DNA of 42,500 nucleotides, from NCBI GenBank assembly GCA_963575745.1, contig CAUYUJ010000148.1, positions 1-42,500 on the forward strand, written 5' to 3'. A program made the translations under genes and the position numbers. Each line of letters begins with the position of its first letter. Position 1 is the first letter of the stretch. The notes below the pieces were generated by a model that worked only from the letters and a program-made list of their open reading frames with translations, did no database searches and had not been told where the DNA came from. Positions 1-10,940 of the stretch are shown piece by piece. Source of the stretch: Prorocentrum cordatum. Lineage: Eukaryota > Sar > Dinophyceae > Prorocentrales > Prorocentraceae.

Positions 1-262
<262 letters not shown>

Positions 263-321
263 CCGCTGGGGCGTTCTCTTTTTTTCACGGGGGTCCCCCC
301 CGTCGCGCGCTGGCAGGCAAA

Positions 322-400
322 TGCGACGACGACGACGACGGCGACGACGCTGACGGCGACGAGGGCGACCGAAGACCAACGACCAACGACGAGGAGGATG
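322..400. repeat. GAC-rich triplet repeat
   Basis: Imperfect GAC/GACGGC triplets continue the GAC theme of the preceding tract after a short G/T-rich spacer. Reading frames across it are low complexity only. Confidence 0.8.
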
Positions 401-565
401 GGACACTACAAGCGTCGGGCGGGTCGGTCTGACAGGGCATTAAAGCGGTCGGGTCGGTCGGTCGATCAGCACTCTGAGGCGGGCGGGTCGACTGGGTGGG
501 CGGCTATGGGAGGGGCGGGCGTGCAGGATCTGGGCGGCTTCATGACGGGCGGGCGGGCAGGATCT

Positions 566-635
566 TGAATGTAAGCTTCGCTCGTTGAAAGTAAGCTTCG
601 CCCGCTGAACGTGAGCTTCGCTCGTTGATCGCGAG
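566..635. repeat. 20-bp tandem repeat
   Basis: Three complete units and a partial fourth of a 20-bp motif (TGAA.GTAAGCTTCGCTCGT) begin at 566, 586, 606 and 626. Each complete unit holds a HindIII-like AAGCTTCG or GAGCTTCG core. The rest of 401-718 shows only GGTCG and GGCGG-rich sequence without a recognisable gene. Confidence 0.88.
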
Positions 636-718
636 GGTGGTGGACAACACATAAAAAAGAAACCCAATAGAAACGACGACAACGACGACGACGAGTATGG
701 GCGCATCATTCACGCAGG

Positions 719-905
719 TGGGCTGGACATGAAATGGAAATCTCGCACACGTTGATGCGACAAGTCTGCGGACAGCTTAACTAGGGCAGCGACAGAGAAT
801 ACATGTATAAAGCGGGGGGGGGGCTGGACATGAAATGAAAGCCTTGCTCCTCGATGCGACAATGCTGGGCAGTAGACTAGGGAAGCAACACAGAAACAAA
901 AAACG
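719..905. repeat. Two diverged ~101-bp tandem units
   Basis: The phrase GGGCTGGACATGAAATG occurs at about 719 and 820, each followed by a similar downstream sequence (GATGCGACAA, then an ACTAGGG motif). This indicates two diverged copies of an approximately 101-bp unit. A third, weaker echo (GGACACGAAAC) lies at about 950. Confidence 0.75.
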
Positions 906-1722
906 ACAACGATGACGACGGGTGTGTGGTTCAAGCTGGCGAGTTGGCGGGACACGAAACTGACACCTCGCTCGCTGATGTGCCGAGCTTCCTCGTCGTC
1001 GTCGGCATCGTCGTCGCAGCGGTCGTCCACAAGGGGTACATATCCCGACTTCCGGGGGCAGGCTCGACCCTCCGGCACCCTCCCACGTCCCCTCTGAAAA
1101 GCGCTCACGGACGCCGCTCCTTCGAACGACGTGTGGTCGATTTCCCTCTCGTTCTGGGTCCGAGGCCGCAGAATGCCGGGCGGAATCAGTGGATCGAATG
1201 GAGCTCGGTTGGCCTACAAAGAAATCAGACAGCGTCCAAATCCGGTGAAAGAGGGACAGAAGAGGTCCAAGTGGCGTGTTGGGGCCCTTAGGGGTGCTGG
1301 GCTGCTCTGTCATTATGTGTTTTGTGTGTGCAGGTCGGGGGGATCAGCCGTAAAGTCCCAGTGAGACTACATAGGAACTACAGTCATATCATGCTTCTCG
1401 TCTCTCTGTGTTCCACTCTGGATGCCAACCGTTGCTCGTAGATCGATCGAATCCCTTGAATAGCTTGACGGGTTGAGTCGATTCCCATCCCTGGATCAGC
1501 GGAATCGCCGTTTGGGTGCGTCCAGCGCGACTGGATCAGGGGGATGCGCGGTAGAATGCAAGGACGTTGGACGCTCAAATTGGATCACCCTTATGATGCC
1601 GTTTGGCTGCAATCGAGTTGATCGGCACCACGCGCCAGCATCGGAACGCGTCATCGAACCAGTTCGAATCCTCGGCAACCCTGCCTCCAACGCAGTCGGG
1701 CTGCCTCCGAACCCCCAGGAGA
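906..1722. other. Unassigned region, no recognisable gene
   Basis: Several 60-120-codon open frames exist on both strands, but none has a recognisable domain and their compositions follow the local C/G/T-rich sequence. From about 1490 to 1690 there are scattered GGATCA and GATCGG motifs that may be remnants of the GATCGG dispersed family seen elsewhere. I see no further structure. Confidence 0.5.
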
Positions 1723-1766
1723 TGGGAGGAGGAGGAGGAGAAGGAGGAGGAGGGGAAGGAGGAGGA
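1723..1766. repeat. (GGA)n tract
   Basis: Pure or nearly pure GGA/GGAGGA tract immediately before the LINE remnant. Such triplet tracts sit at many boundaries between repeat blocks in this window. Confidence 0.9.
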
Positions 1767-2286
1767 TGAGTTCAAGAACACTCGAGTTTTTGATGTGCGC
1801 CGACCCTACCCTGGACCCGACCTACCAAGCCAACCTCCTCCCCCTCCAGTCCTGGGTGCAGGCGTGGCGCGAGAGTTGGTTACCCAGGAGCCGCATGAAG
1901 AACCTCTTCGAGCAGGCCCAGAAGGGTCCGGTTGATGATTGGAATCGCATTCGGGACCCTGGAGGAGCTGTATGGTGCACCCTTGGGCGACTTGGGTGGT
2001 CAGGTCAGCATTGTTGAGTGGCACGACCCCATTGGCACTCTCTACGATTTCGGGTACCTCGGTGAGAATTCTCTGAAGACATCGGTCAATGTGGTCTCCA
2101 AGAAGGCCGTGATCAAGAGCCTCGAGGGCACTCACTTTCATGGCAGTATCCTGCAGGGACCCCCTAGACTGGAGCTCATGGTGGATGTCTTGAGGCTGCT
2201 CAGAGGACGTAGTCAGGCTGCCGAAGCGGCCTACCTTTCTGGACGTGTCTCCGGAGGTCTCCCGACGCAGAGCAGGCTTTTCATGG

Positions 2287-2535
2287 ACCTTCGCACGCGG
2301 CCTGCCCGAAGTGCAAGCTCCGCGGCGAGCTCGGCAGGCCCTGGCACAGGGTTGTGGGCTGCCCTGCGACATGGTGGGCTCGACGCGAACTGGACGTGTC
2401 CGAGGCCCTCGCCGACGTCGAAAAGGCTGCGCCACATGATATGGGTACCGTCAGCTGTCTTGCCCCCAGACTGGCTTTTGAGGCACCTCCCCCCGTATGG
2501 ACTGTTCTCAAGATTGGAGCGTCTCACCCCCACAT
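2287..2535 (+). pseudogene. LINE zinc-knuckle region
   Basis: In the frame with codons starting at 2303 the translation reads CPKC, ten residues, His, four residues, Cys (codons at 2303, 2312, 2345, 2360). The WHRVVGCPA context around the His is typical of the CCHC knuckle that lies between RT and RNase H in protist and plant LINEs, where it is thought to bind nucleic acid. The frame stays readable to about 2535, where it must shift to enter the RNase H domain. Confidence 0.75.
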
Positions 2536-2850
2536 GGGGTCTTCAGTGGGAGTGTTGCTATAGATGGCTCGGCCTTTTCCACTGGAGACATCTCGCTTGA
2601 AAGGGCAGGCTGGGGCGTGGTCCAAGTGGACCGCCACGGGGGCTTGGATGGCGCCCTGTACGGTCCCCTGCCCCACCCTGTCCAGCAGGCGGGGTGTGCC
2701 GAAGTGTATGCGCATTTGATGCCTGTGAAAAACGTGGGGGTGGAACCCGTCCATGTCCTGTGCGATTGTAGGATGGGTGTTGATAGTTGGGAGGCTGGGC
2801 CCCATCAGTCTCTGGATAATGCAGCTTGTGCAGAGTTGTGGCGAGATCCT
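2536..2850 (+). pseudogene. LINE RNase H-like domain
   Basis: The frame shows an RNase H fold signature. IDGSAF carries the first catalytic Asp (codon 2563), then RAGWGVV and a glycine-rich strand. AEVYAH carries the Glu (codon 2701), and CDCRMGVDSW carries the second Asp (codon 2764). The Glu-to-Asp spacing of 21 residues fits RNase HI, and the Asp-to-Glu spacing of 46 is slightly long. A downstream AELWRD resembles the alpha-helix that follows in LINE RNase H domains. The final His/Asp of the active site is not clear. RNase H would degrade the RNA of the RNA:DNA hybrid during target-primed reverse transcription. Three catalytic positions are preserved even though the element is otherwise broken. 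Confidence 0.8.
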
Positions 2851-2994
2851 TTTGCCGACATTGCGAAGATATCACTGCGCCGATCACTGTTGAGAAAATT
2901 CGGAGCCATCAATCGTGGGCCTGAGCTGCTGCCCAAGCTTGTGCGCGGTGGGCCCGGAGAGGCAACCGCGAGGCCGACAGACCTGCGAAGGTAA

Positions 2995-3610
2995 GAACCA
3001 GGATGCACAGTATGCCCCTGAAGCTCATCGATGAACTCTGTGCCCTCGACTTCCAGGCTCGCGGCGGTACAGGATGGGTCGCGGGAGTCGGGGAAGCGTT
3101 CTCCAGGCTGAATTTCAATGATGCTAATAAGTTCCGAGCCAAGAGGCTCACGGCGCCAGCTGTACTCGAGTGAGTGTCAGAAGCGAACTGCCACGATTTA
3201 GTGCGAGTGGGCAAGAGAACCGCTTATATCAAGTGTGGAATTCGTGACTGGTCGAGAAGCGCGGTGACAGCGTTTCCGTGTACTGGTTTCCCCAGGCATG
3301 TTCGATTGGCGCCCCCCTCCCATCGACTTTGGAGTGGTGCGGGTGGTCGAGTGTGGTGCAGTGTCTGTGTGGCGTTCGGCATAACCAAGGTGTTCCTCCT
3401 TGCAAAGCCCTGTAATAACGGTCCTGGCAACAAGGCTGCCTGCCATACCCAGAGTCTCCTGAAGAGCGGGATCGGCCCCTCATCGGGTGCGGATTTTGGC
3501 AGGCCCTTCCCGTTCAAAAGAGAGTGATCCCTGGTTGGTGCCGTACGTTATTGGTTACCTCCATTTTTGCTGCAGGTGTTGCAGTAGCAGGGTCTGGTGT
3601 GCCAAGGACC
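2995..3610. other. Unassigned region downstream of LINE tail
   Basis: A short plus-strand frame (3003-3170, about 56 codons) reads MHSMPLKLIDELCALDF and onward, with non-repetitive composition. It ends at GAGTGAGTG, which contains a donor-like GTGAGT. It could be more of the retrotransposon 3' region or an exon, but I recognise no domain. The rest has no interpretable structure. Confidence 0.35.
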
Positions 3611-3627
3611 GAGAGGACCTGGAGGGG

Positions 3628-3770
3628 GAGGAGGAGGAGGAGGAGGAGGAGGAGGAGGAGGAGGAGGAGAAGGAGGAGTAGGAGGAGGAGGAGGAGGAGG
3701 AGCAGCAGCAGCAGTGGCAACAGGAGGGGGAGAGAAAGAGATAGAGAGAGAGAGAGAGCGAGAGGATGAG
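3628..3770. repeat. (GGA)n-(GCA)n-(GA)n microsatellite chain
   Basis: GGA triplets (about 3628-3700) pass into a short GCA run (about 3700-3716), a GGGGGAGAG stretch and a GA dinucleotide run (about 3735-3763). The shift of motif without spacer suggests successive slippage from a shared purine-rich seed. Confidence 0.95.
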
Positions 3771-4660
3771 TAGGTCTGGTTACGCAGGACAGCCCCGAGG
3801 GGAAGCGCCTCGCAAGTCTGAAACGTTACAGGGCGGGAGTGGGGCCCACCAGAGGGGGACTTCTTGCCACCCCGGCAGAGGATGCGGAGCCCGCCAGGGG
3901 CCCTGCCCCCCAAGAGCCACCAGGCTCCCTCGGCCCTGGACTCCGAGGAGCCACACCCTCTCGAGGAGCGCCGCCAGTCTCTGCAAGAGGAGGGGGGAGG
4001 GGGAGGACGAGGAGGGGGAGGGGGTCACGCTAGGCGCGCTCGCTCGCGTCATACCTGACGTCCTACCCTTCCCTCCCATTTCTACCGTGGCGTAGATTCC
4101 CCCTCTGTTCGCACAGCTTGATATCGAAGCGTGGCGTAGCATTACATGGCATAGCATATTGTTTAAGATCAGCGCGTAGCACGACACAGCATGGCGTGGC
4201 GACTCCCGCGAGTGGGGGGGGTGCAGGGGGTGGAGGAGGAGAGAGATGACCGATCCTGAAACGCCACCCTGGGACCCTGGGACTGCACTGAAGCTTGGAA
4301 GCGGCTGGGGGGTCTGCGCTGAAGGCCCCGATGACGGGGCACAAGGACACACCAAACATATACACACAAAAATACAAATATTCCCAATAGTTGTCCACAT
4401 TTTCTGGGTTTTTGTCTTTCCCCCCACTTCCTATATTTTCCCATATTTCTAGGGATCGACGGTTAATTGTGCCTGTGTTTTCACCCTCCTAAAAGGCCCC
4501 GAGAGAATAGGCCAAGAGGGGGGGGCGAAGGCAAATGTGCTCAAAATCAGACCCCGGACCCCTCCCGGGGACCGAAGCTGATCAGTTGTTCGAGCCACGT
4601 CCAGCCGCGGCGATCAAGGGCACCTTTCTCCCACTCGTTACCGCTGGTCAGAACAGGTAC
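3771..4660. other. Unassigned region
   Basis: No gene recognised. Purine-rich G tracts lie at about 3990-4030. At 4085-4205 several GGCGTAGC/GCATAGC words occur, a faint relative of the GCATA repeat at the far end of the window. The long frames on either strand are low complexity (P, G, R and S rich). Confidence 0.45.
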
Positions 4661-4674
4661 TCGGCCACACCGTT

Positions 4675-4815
4675 CGGTGGCAACTCATGGGATCCTCCCG
4701 TGCCATCTTGCTGGCACTTGCGAATCGACGTTAACTGGCACCAGTCGCAACCAATCAAAACTATCGATGATGATCGGCGCTGAATCGACGCTGGATCGGC
4801 GCTTTGCTAGCGCAG
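4675..4815. repeat. Dispersed repeat family R2, copy 1 (ATCGGCGCT type)
   Basis: A segment beginning GGCAACTCATGGGA, followed by CTTGCGAATCGACG and then degenerate 9-12-bp AATCGACGCT/GATCGGCGCT units. The same order recurs at about 10941-11140, with GGCAACTCGTGGGA and CTTGCGAATCGATG. The two copies define a dispersed repeat carrying a short internal tandem array. Confidence 0.8.
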
Positions 4816-6490
4816 GCTAATGCACTCTAGATGCAATGTCGAGGAGAAAAACACAAAACTCCCGCGATGTGCTACTGTGCTCAAAAGAAAAAACAATCAA
4901 AGAAATGCCCGGACAACACCCGTGACAACTCAAACAACGCGTGCTGATTAATGATGACAGCATGGTCTGCCCGGGACAACCCCTCGGACAACCCATCCTT
5001 GGACAAACCTTCTCGGGATTTCTTCCATAATCGGGAGCGGCCAAGAGGGGGTGGTCCAAGAGGGGGGGTGCAAATCATGACCGGCGGCATGTGCGCGGCC
5101 CAGCGGGGGGGCCATGAGAAGAGGCGCCTTGAAATCTGGGGAAATATCATGGCCCACGCCATGAAATCCCCCGTCCCTAGCCATCACCCCCCTCTTTGCC
5201 GCCCCCGAAGATGGCGTCGCGATTTTCTCAGCTGGCCAGAGCCCGTGCTGGGCAACCTCGGCCCCCCAAGCCGGTTCCAGACTGGAGCTGGCCTGCCCCC
5301 TCCGGATGGGTTGGCGCTGCAACGATTGCGTGCAACACCGATCTCCGAAGTTCACGCTACCCCTGTGAGGCGATCCCCCCCCGGGCGATGGCCCCTTCCT
5401 TGCACGATATCCCCTTGCGAGGGGCTGGTCGGTGCACGCTATCCTCGGCGGTGGACAAACCTCCCTTCAGTAAACCTCCCCTTAATGAAAACGACCTAGG
5501 GTCGAAATCGACGGACCTGGACCCGCAAAAATGACGGCCGCGACGCCCTCTCGCGAACCGAAAACGGCCAATTCCTTAATCGACGTGTCAGGGTAATTAG
5601 GAGGTCTGTCCCCCTCCGAGATCCCCCTGCCATAATACCCCCCCTGTGTACGCTAGCCGCAGGCCCGAGAGAGCGCAGAGAGCTGGAGACGGCGCGCGAC
5701 CAGCACGCCGGGGAGCAGGAACGTGCTGCTCACTTCGAGCATCCGCTCGACCCGCGGAGAAGCCGCGGGCGCTTGCAGGGACTCCCCCTGAGCTCCCCCC
5801 ATGCATTGGCCCGCGGCAGCGGCCTACGATCCGCGCGAGGGGCGTACCAAACTGGGCGAAGGGCTTTCGGGCCTCCGGGGTGTCTTTCGGACCATCCCCC
5901 TCTACCTCCCCTGCCCTCCCCGACCTTGCTAAGAAGCTGTTCTTCTTCAGACACTAGCAGAAGTTGACTTGCACGCCCTCCAGTGCTATCGCTTGGTCGT
6001 CTTGTCAACGATTACCCCTCCCCCCTCACTCCCCCTCCCCCCCCTCTCCGCCACCTGTTCAAGCAGCGCTGGGCCGAAGTTTCGTGCGAGTGAGTCCTGC
6101 CTTGCGTGAAGGTGTCAGAGTTCCTTTCTGACCTTACGATGCCACTCCGCGCCCCCTCCATGCATGTTTAACTTGCCAGAATCTGAAGGACAACTCCCCA
6201 AGACTTCGGGCTGGGCACAGGCAGCCCTCCAAGGAGTAGTCTCCTGGCTGGCTTCAACAGCCCCCCCCGAGGAATCGAGAGAGGCTTCAACACCCTGGCG
6301 CCGCCTCTGGCGGCGCTCCGTGCTCCAGGCTGGAGGTGCTGAGACTGGCCCAGACTCCTCGAGGGGCCTGCTGAGGCCAGCCAGGACTACCTGAGGAGCT
6401 GTCCGTGCCCAACTCCAGGTCTTCTCACTCGCCCCTTTACCCCTCTGCCCGTCCCCTGCTCCCCCTCCCCCCCTTTCACCTCCCCCCCCC
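4816..6490. other. Unassigned region
   Basis: No gene identified on either strand. Between 4960 and 5060 there is a mild echo of GGACAACCC. Both strands around 5640-5960 and 6115-6633 contain frames of about 100-170 codons, but their composition is R, P, G and A rich without domains. I see no tRNA-like or convincing promoter structure. Confidence 0.45.
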
Positions 6491-6499
6491 TGCGGCAAG

Positions 6500-6690
6500 C
6501 TCAATCGGCGTCGAATCGGGAAGCTCGAATATCGAAATGCGCGTCGGATCGGGGCGCGTCGGCACCATAGTCGAAACCGAGCAGGATCGGCTGCGCCAGG
6601 ACGCACAACAGCAGATATCGGGCCGATCCTCACACATTGAAATCGAATCGCGTGGAGCCAGTCGGAACCGATATTGAAGTTAAAACGATC
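6500..6690 (+). repeat. Dispersed repeat family R3, copy 1 (GATCGG type)
   Basis: It contains GATCGGCTGCGCCAGGA, a CGCACAACAGC word, ATCGGGCC and GGAACCGATAT in the same order as the copies near 21.8 kb and 27.8 kb. This copy is the most diverged and carries a deletion in the middle. Confidence 0.75.
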
Positions 6691-7084
6691 GGGTCGATCA
6701 CGCAGATCGCAACTGAACCCGGGAGCGTGCTGATCAGCTCATGCAGCTTGTTCTCCTGGAGGCACCTGTGCATTGAGACAAGCGCCCAGCGGCGGGGCCG
6801 TGCCTAGCTGCATGGAGCAGACTTCCCACCTCACACTGTTCCTGGTCCCCCCCTTCGCCCGCCCCGAGATGAGGGAGAGGGGACTCGCATGGATTCACTG
6901 GCCCTCACGGAAGCGGGTCCTGACCCCAGGGCTTTCCGCTCCGCAAGACCAGCTCTTCTTTCTGAGCGTTTTCTCATTCGGCGTTACGGCATTAGGCGGA
7001 ACTGGGGCAGGGGGAGGGGGGGGTCTGGCTCCAGACCTCTGCTTAGCGCGACGGTTTGAGACAAGTGCGGGGGGGTCCGACGAC
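6691..7084. other. Unassigned region
   Basis: No gene recognised. At 7017-7045 a G-run followed by TCTGGCTCCAGACCTCTGCT is closely matched at about 20060-20085 (CTGGCTCCGGACCTCTGCT), a small dispersed similarity. Confidence 0.5.
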
Positions 7085-7749
7085 CCCCTCCTGAAACCTT
7101 CCTGAGGAAGGTTGTTTTGTACGGTTTTGGGAAGGTTTTCCCGGGGGGGGGAGCGAGGAAGGTTTTAGGAAGGTTTTCCAAAAACCTTCAAAACACAACC
7201 TTCCAACAACCATTCTACAAACCTCCCAAACACCTTTTCAAAGCAAACTTCCAAAAACCTTCCTAACACCAGCATTTAGCAAAGCTGCCCAACACATTCC
7301 AAAAACATTCCAAAAACCTTCCAATAACCGTTCAACAAAAAACCTCCCAAACAAACCTTGAAACAAACCTGCCAAAAAACATCAAAACAACCATCCAAAA
7401 ACCTTCCAAAAACCTTCCAACAAAACCTTCCCAAAACCTTCCTAAAACCTTCCTCAGGAAGGTTCCAGAGGGGGTTGACGCAAAAACCTTCCAAAAACCT
7501 TCCTGAGGAAGGTTTTAGGAAGTTGTTTTGTGTTGGAAGGTTCCAGGAATCCTTGAACCTTCCTGAGGAAGGCGGTAAGAAGGTTTTCCCAAAAAACCTA
7601 CCAAACACATTCCAACAACCTGCCACACACCGTCCTAAAACCTTCCAGCATTTAGCGAAGCCGCCCAATACATTCCAACAACCTTCCAACAAACCTTCAA
7701 CACACCTTTTCCAAACCTTCCAAAAACCTCGTTTATTGTTCTGTGTATG

Positions 7750-7793
<44 letters not shown>

Positions 7794-8640
7794 AAGAGAG
7801 AGAGAGAGAGAGAAAAAAAAAGCGTCCAAACACCTGTCAAAAACATACCTTCCAGAAGCCTTCCAAAGAACCGTCCAAAAACCTTCCTAAAACCTTCCTC
7901 AGGAAGGTTCCAGGATGGTTGACGCAAACACCTACCAAAAACCTTCCTAAGGAAGGTGTTAGGAAGGTTGTTTGGAAGGTTGTTTGGAAGGTTCCAGGAA
8001 TCATGGAATCTTACCGAGGAAGGTTTTAGGACAAATTTAAGAAGGTTTCTCCAAAAACCTTAGAAAAACCTTTCAAAACAAGAACGTCCAAAAACCTGCC
8101 AACACAACCTTCCAAACACCTTCCTGAAACCTTCCTGAATTTACCGGAACCGCCCAATACATCCCAGAAAACTTCCAAACACCGTCCAAAACACCTTCCA
8201 AAAGCTTTTCAAACACCTTCCAAAAACCTTCAGAAAAGTAAAACAAATCAAAAACCGGCCAAACACCTTCAAACAAACACCACAAAACCATTCCAACAAC
8301 TGTGCTAAAAACCTTCCAAAAACCTTCCTGAAACCTCCCAAACAAAACCTTCAAAAAAACCTTCAAACAAAACCCTCCCAAACAAACCGTCCAACAAAAA
8401 CCTCCCAAACAAACCTTCAAAAAACCAGCCAAAAACCATCCAAAAAACCTTCCAAAAACCTTCCAAAAACCTTCCAACAAAACCTTCCAAAAACCTTCCT
8501 GAAACCTTCCTCGGGGAGTTTCCAGGAGGGGTTGGCCCAAAAACCATCCAAAAACCTTCCGGAGGAAAGTTTCAGGAAGGTTTTTTGGAAGGTTCCAGGA
8601 ATCCGGGGACCTTCCTGAGGAAGGTTTTAGGGAGGTTTTT
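7085..8640. repeat. CCTTCCAAAAA 11-bp degenerate array with palindromes
   Basis: About 1.5 kb of a degenerate 11-bp unit CCTTCCAAAAA, with AACACCTTCC, AAACCTCCC and CCAACAA variants. Long stop-free frames (K, P, N, L, T and F rich on plus; F, W, G and K rich on minus) come from the unit and are not evidence of protein. Embedded palindromes AACCTTCCTGAGGAAGGTT or AACCTTCCTCAGGAAGGTT occur near 7096, 7447, 7497, 7557, 7891, 7939 and 8609. At each of these the array strand switches briefly to its complement. The block is much richer in A/T than its surroundings. The A5 tract recurs about every 11 bp, which predicts intrinsic DNA curvature. Confidence 0.95.
7748..7822. repeat. (TA)n-(GA)n-(A)n microsatellite
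   Basis: A short TA run, a longer GA run with two interruptions, and a poly-A stretch lie inside the 11-bp array. Confidence 0.95.
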
Positions 8641-8700
8641 CCCAACCATCCTGTGGTGTTGGGTCCTCGTTTTGAAGAGACGGTCCCCGCGTTCCTTTCC
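8641..8700 (+). repeat. Array-associated conserved block, copy 1
   Basis: It begins CCCAACCATCCTGTGGTG and continues GGGTCCTCGTTTTGAAGAGA. The same block, with a few substitutions and one 3-bp deletion, occurs at 26693-26742 (inverted), 36632-36690 and 38319-38375. In each case a pyrimidine (or triplet) tract and then a tandem array follow. Here the tract is 8694-8735 and array A follows. Confidence 0.88.
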
Positions 8701-8774
8701 TCTTCTCCTCCTCTTCCCCCTCCTCCTCTCCGCCGCCCGCGTGCGCTCCACACGCCCATTTCGGCACATCCCTC

Positions 8775-10075
8775 ACACGTTTCGCGGCCCCATAGGGGGA
8801 GCTCCACCGAAGGCCCCAGTGGGACCGCCCGCATGCGTCCCCCACACCCAACTTGGCATTGTCACCTACCCAGTACAGCGCTCCGTGGCCCCATAGGGAG
8901 CTCCACCGAAGCCCCCAGTGGGACCGCCAGCATGCGCCCCCCACGCCCAATGTGTCATTTTCACCCACCCAATACAGCGCTTCGTGGCCCCATAGGGAGC
9001 TCCACCGAAGCTCTCAGTGGTAGCGCCCACATGCGCCCCCCACATCCAATTTGGCATTTTCACCCACCCAGTACAGCGCTTCGTGGCAAAATAGGGAGCC
9101 CCACCGAAGCCCCCAGTGGGACCGCCCGCATGCGTCCCCCACACCCAACTTGGCATTGTCACCCACCCATCATAGCGCTTCGTGGCACCATAGGGAGCTC
9201 CACCGAAGCCCCCAATGGGACAGCCCGCGTGCGTCCACCACACCCAACTTGGCATTGTCACCCACCCAGCACATCGCTTCGTGGCCCCATAGGGAGCTCC
9301 ACCGAATCCCCCAGTGGGACCGCCCGCATGCGTCCCCCACGCTCAATTTGGCACTTTCACCCACCCAGTACAACGCTTCGTGACCCCATCGGGAGCTCCA
9401 CCGAAGCCCCCAGTGGTACCGCCCACATGCGCCCCCCACATCCAATTTGGCAGTTTCACCCACCGAATACACAGCTTTGTGGCCCAATAGGAAGCCCCAC
9501 CGAAGCCCCCAGTGGGACCGCCCGCATGCATCCCCCACACCCAACTTGGCATTGTCACCCACACAGCACAGCGTTTCGTGGCCCCATAGGGAGCTCCACC
9601 GAAGCCCCCAATGGGACAGCCCGCGTGCGTCCCCCACACCCAACTTGGCATTGTCACCCACCCAGCACAGCGCTTCGTGGCCCCATAGGGAGCTCCACCG
9701 AAGCTCCCAGTGGGACCGCCTGATGCGTCCCCCACGTTCAATTTTAGCATTTTCACCCATCCAGCACAGCGCTTCGTGACCACATAGGGGGAGCTCCACC
9801 GAAGCCCCCACATCCAATTTGGCATTTTCACCTACCCAGTACAGCGTTTCGTGGCAAAATAGGGAGCCCCACCGAAGCCCCCAGTAGGACCGCCCGCATG
9901 CGTCCCCCACACCCAATCTGGCATGCTCACCCACCCAGCACAGCGCTTCGTGGCCCCATGGGGGGCCCCACCGAAGCCCCCGATGTGACCGCCCGCATGC
10001 GTCCACCATGCCCAATTTGGCATTTTCACCCGCCCAGTACAACGCTTCGTGGCCCTGTAGGGAGACACCTCGCAG
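8775..10075 (+). repeat. Array A: about 13 units of a 99-bp satellite
   Basis: Units repeat at exactly 99 bp in most cases (CGTGGCCCCATAGGG at 8884, 8983, 9082 and onward). The unit contains GCTTCGTGGCCCCATAGGGA, CTCCACCGAAGCCCCCAGTG, GACCGCCCGCATGCGTCCCC and CCAACTTGGCATTGTCACCC. Because 99 is divisible by 3, a stop-free plus-strand frame of 356 codons (8653-9723) with a 33-residue period is maintained; a minus frame is also long. Variation between units is scattered substitution, with a deletion near 9721 and a shortened unit near 9810. The same satellite in a shorter form and opposite orientation makes up array B. I do not regard the long frame as proof of a protein. Confidence 0.95.
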
Positions 10076-10480
10076 CCTGCCTAAGACAGGAGGTTCTGCT
10101 GGGGTCTCGACGGTGCGATGTGTCATGGCGCCGCCTCGAAACGGGGCGATGAGGGGGGGGCGCGGGGGGGGACCGGGGTGGTGGAAGGCAGGATGGGCGA
10201 GGGAAGGGACAACTCAGACCTCCGACATCGTGATGCTATCACGACGTGGGTCCCACGGGGTCTGGCAACCTAAAGGGGCCCTGGCACTTCATCCCGAGCC
10301 GTTCGCTGGCGGTCCCTGGGCGTGGCCCAAGGTCCCCGTGGGGCCGATGATTGCCGGAAGCCGAGGGAGCAACACGAGCTGCTCCACGGACCTCTCCTGA
10401 GGGGGGCGTCCTGGCCATGATCTCGAGGCGAATCCAGCCGCGGCGACGAGGGAGGGGCAACGGTATCGGTATCCAAGGGC
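10076..10480. other. Unassigned region
   Basis: G-rich sequence (about 10150-10190) and no recognisable gene. It separates array A from a GCG-rich palindromic segment. Confidence 0.45.
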
Positions 10481-10482
10481 TC

Positions 10483-10632
10483 CCAACTTCGCGCTTCGCG
10501 CTGCGCGAAGCGCGAAGTGCGAATAACTTCGCGCTCTCGCGCCGCCTCCCAGGGAAAAAGAGGAAGATGAGGGGGGGTCGGAGCCGAATCGCGAAGCGCA
10601 AACCGCGAAACGCGAATAACCTCGCGCCCTCG
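10483..10632. repeat. CGCGAAGCGC-type palindromic repeats
   Basis: Dense overlapping self-complementary words (CTTCGCGCTTCGCG, GCGCGAAGCGCGAAG, CGCGAATAAC) at 10487-10540 and again at 10585-10632. CGAATAACYTCGCGC is repeated in both halves. A smaller relative (CTTCGCGCTGCGCGCTGCGCG) lies at about 14879-14900. It could form hairpins; its function is unknown. Confidence 0.75.
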
Positions 10633-10940
10633 AGGGCGCCCTTGGTATCCCTCCCTCCTCTGAAGACCCTCCCGTCGTGTTCTTCTGCGGCGCGGGGGGG
10701 GGGCCTGGGAAGGCCGAGGGGGGCCAAGATGGCCGGGCGGCGGGCGGCGTCGGCCCCTCGCGGCATCTCCTCGAGCCGCCGTGGGCGCGCCACGGCGAGG
10801 TCGGCAAGGTGCGCGTCGGCGTCGGCATCGGCCTGTCCAGGTGGTCGACAGGGGGGGGGGGAGGCAGGGAGAGCAGCGGCCCGGGGTGGCCTCCAATGCG
10901 GCCAGGCAGCCTCCCCGGAAGGAGCAGGAGAGAGGAGGCC

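Larger units (their letters stand above)
1767..2994 (+). mobile_element. 3' part of a non-LTR retrotransposon (LINE), decayed
   Basis: Open frames in two phases join into the C-terminal part of a LINE polyprotein. First comes an RT-distal linker (1766-2280) with the GPVDDWN...LGRLGW pattern common before LINE zinc knuckles. A CX2CX10HX4C zinc knuckle follows at about 2303-2362, and then an RNase H-like domain at about 2536-2850. At least two frameshifts separate these parts, one near 1930-2000 and one near 2530, so the copy is dead as a single ORF unless introns are involved. No catalytic RT core is visible upstream; the sequence before 1766 is a GGA tract, so the element is 5' truncated. A good-looking splice-donor-like GTAAGA follows the last readable codons at about 2992. 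Identification rests on motif order and is fairly secure; family assignment is not possible. Confidence 0.8.

Noticed and set aside
3003-3170. A small conserved gene after the LINE RNase H domain
   Set aside because: No recognisable domain and no clear promoter; it is more likely retrotransposon 3' sequence or chance. Kept only as a note in the unassigned feature.
7085-8640. Long frames in the CCTTCCAAAAA array as coiled or aromatic-rich proteins
   Set aside because: The 223-codon plus frame and 253-codon minus frame follow directly from the 11-bp unit and show no codon constraint that I can see.
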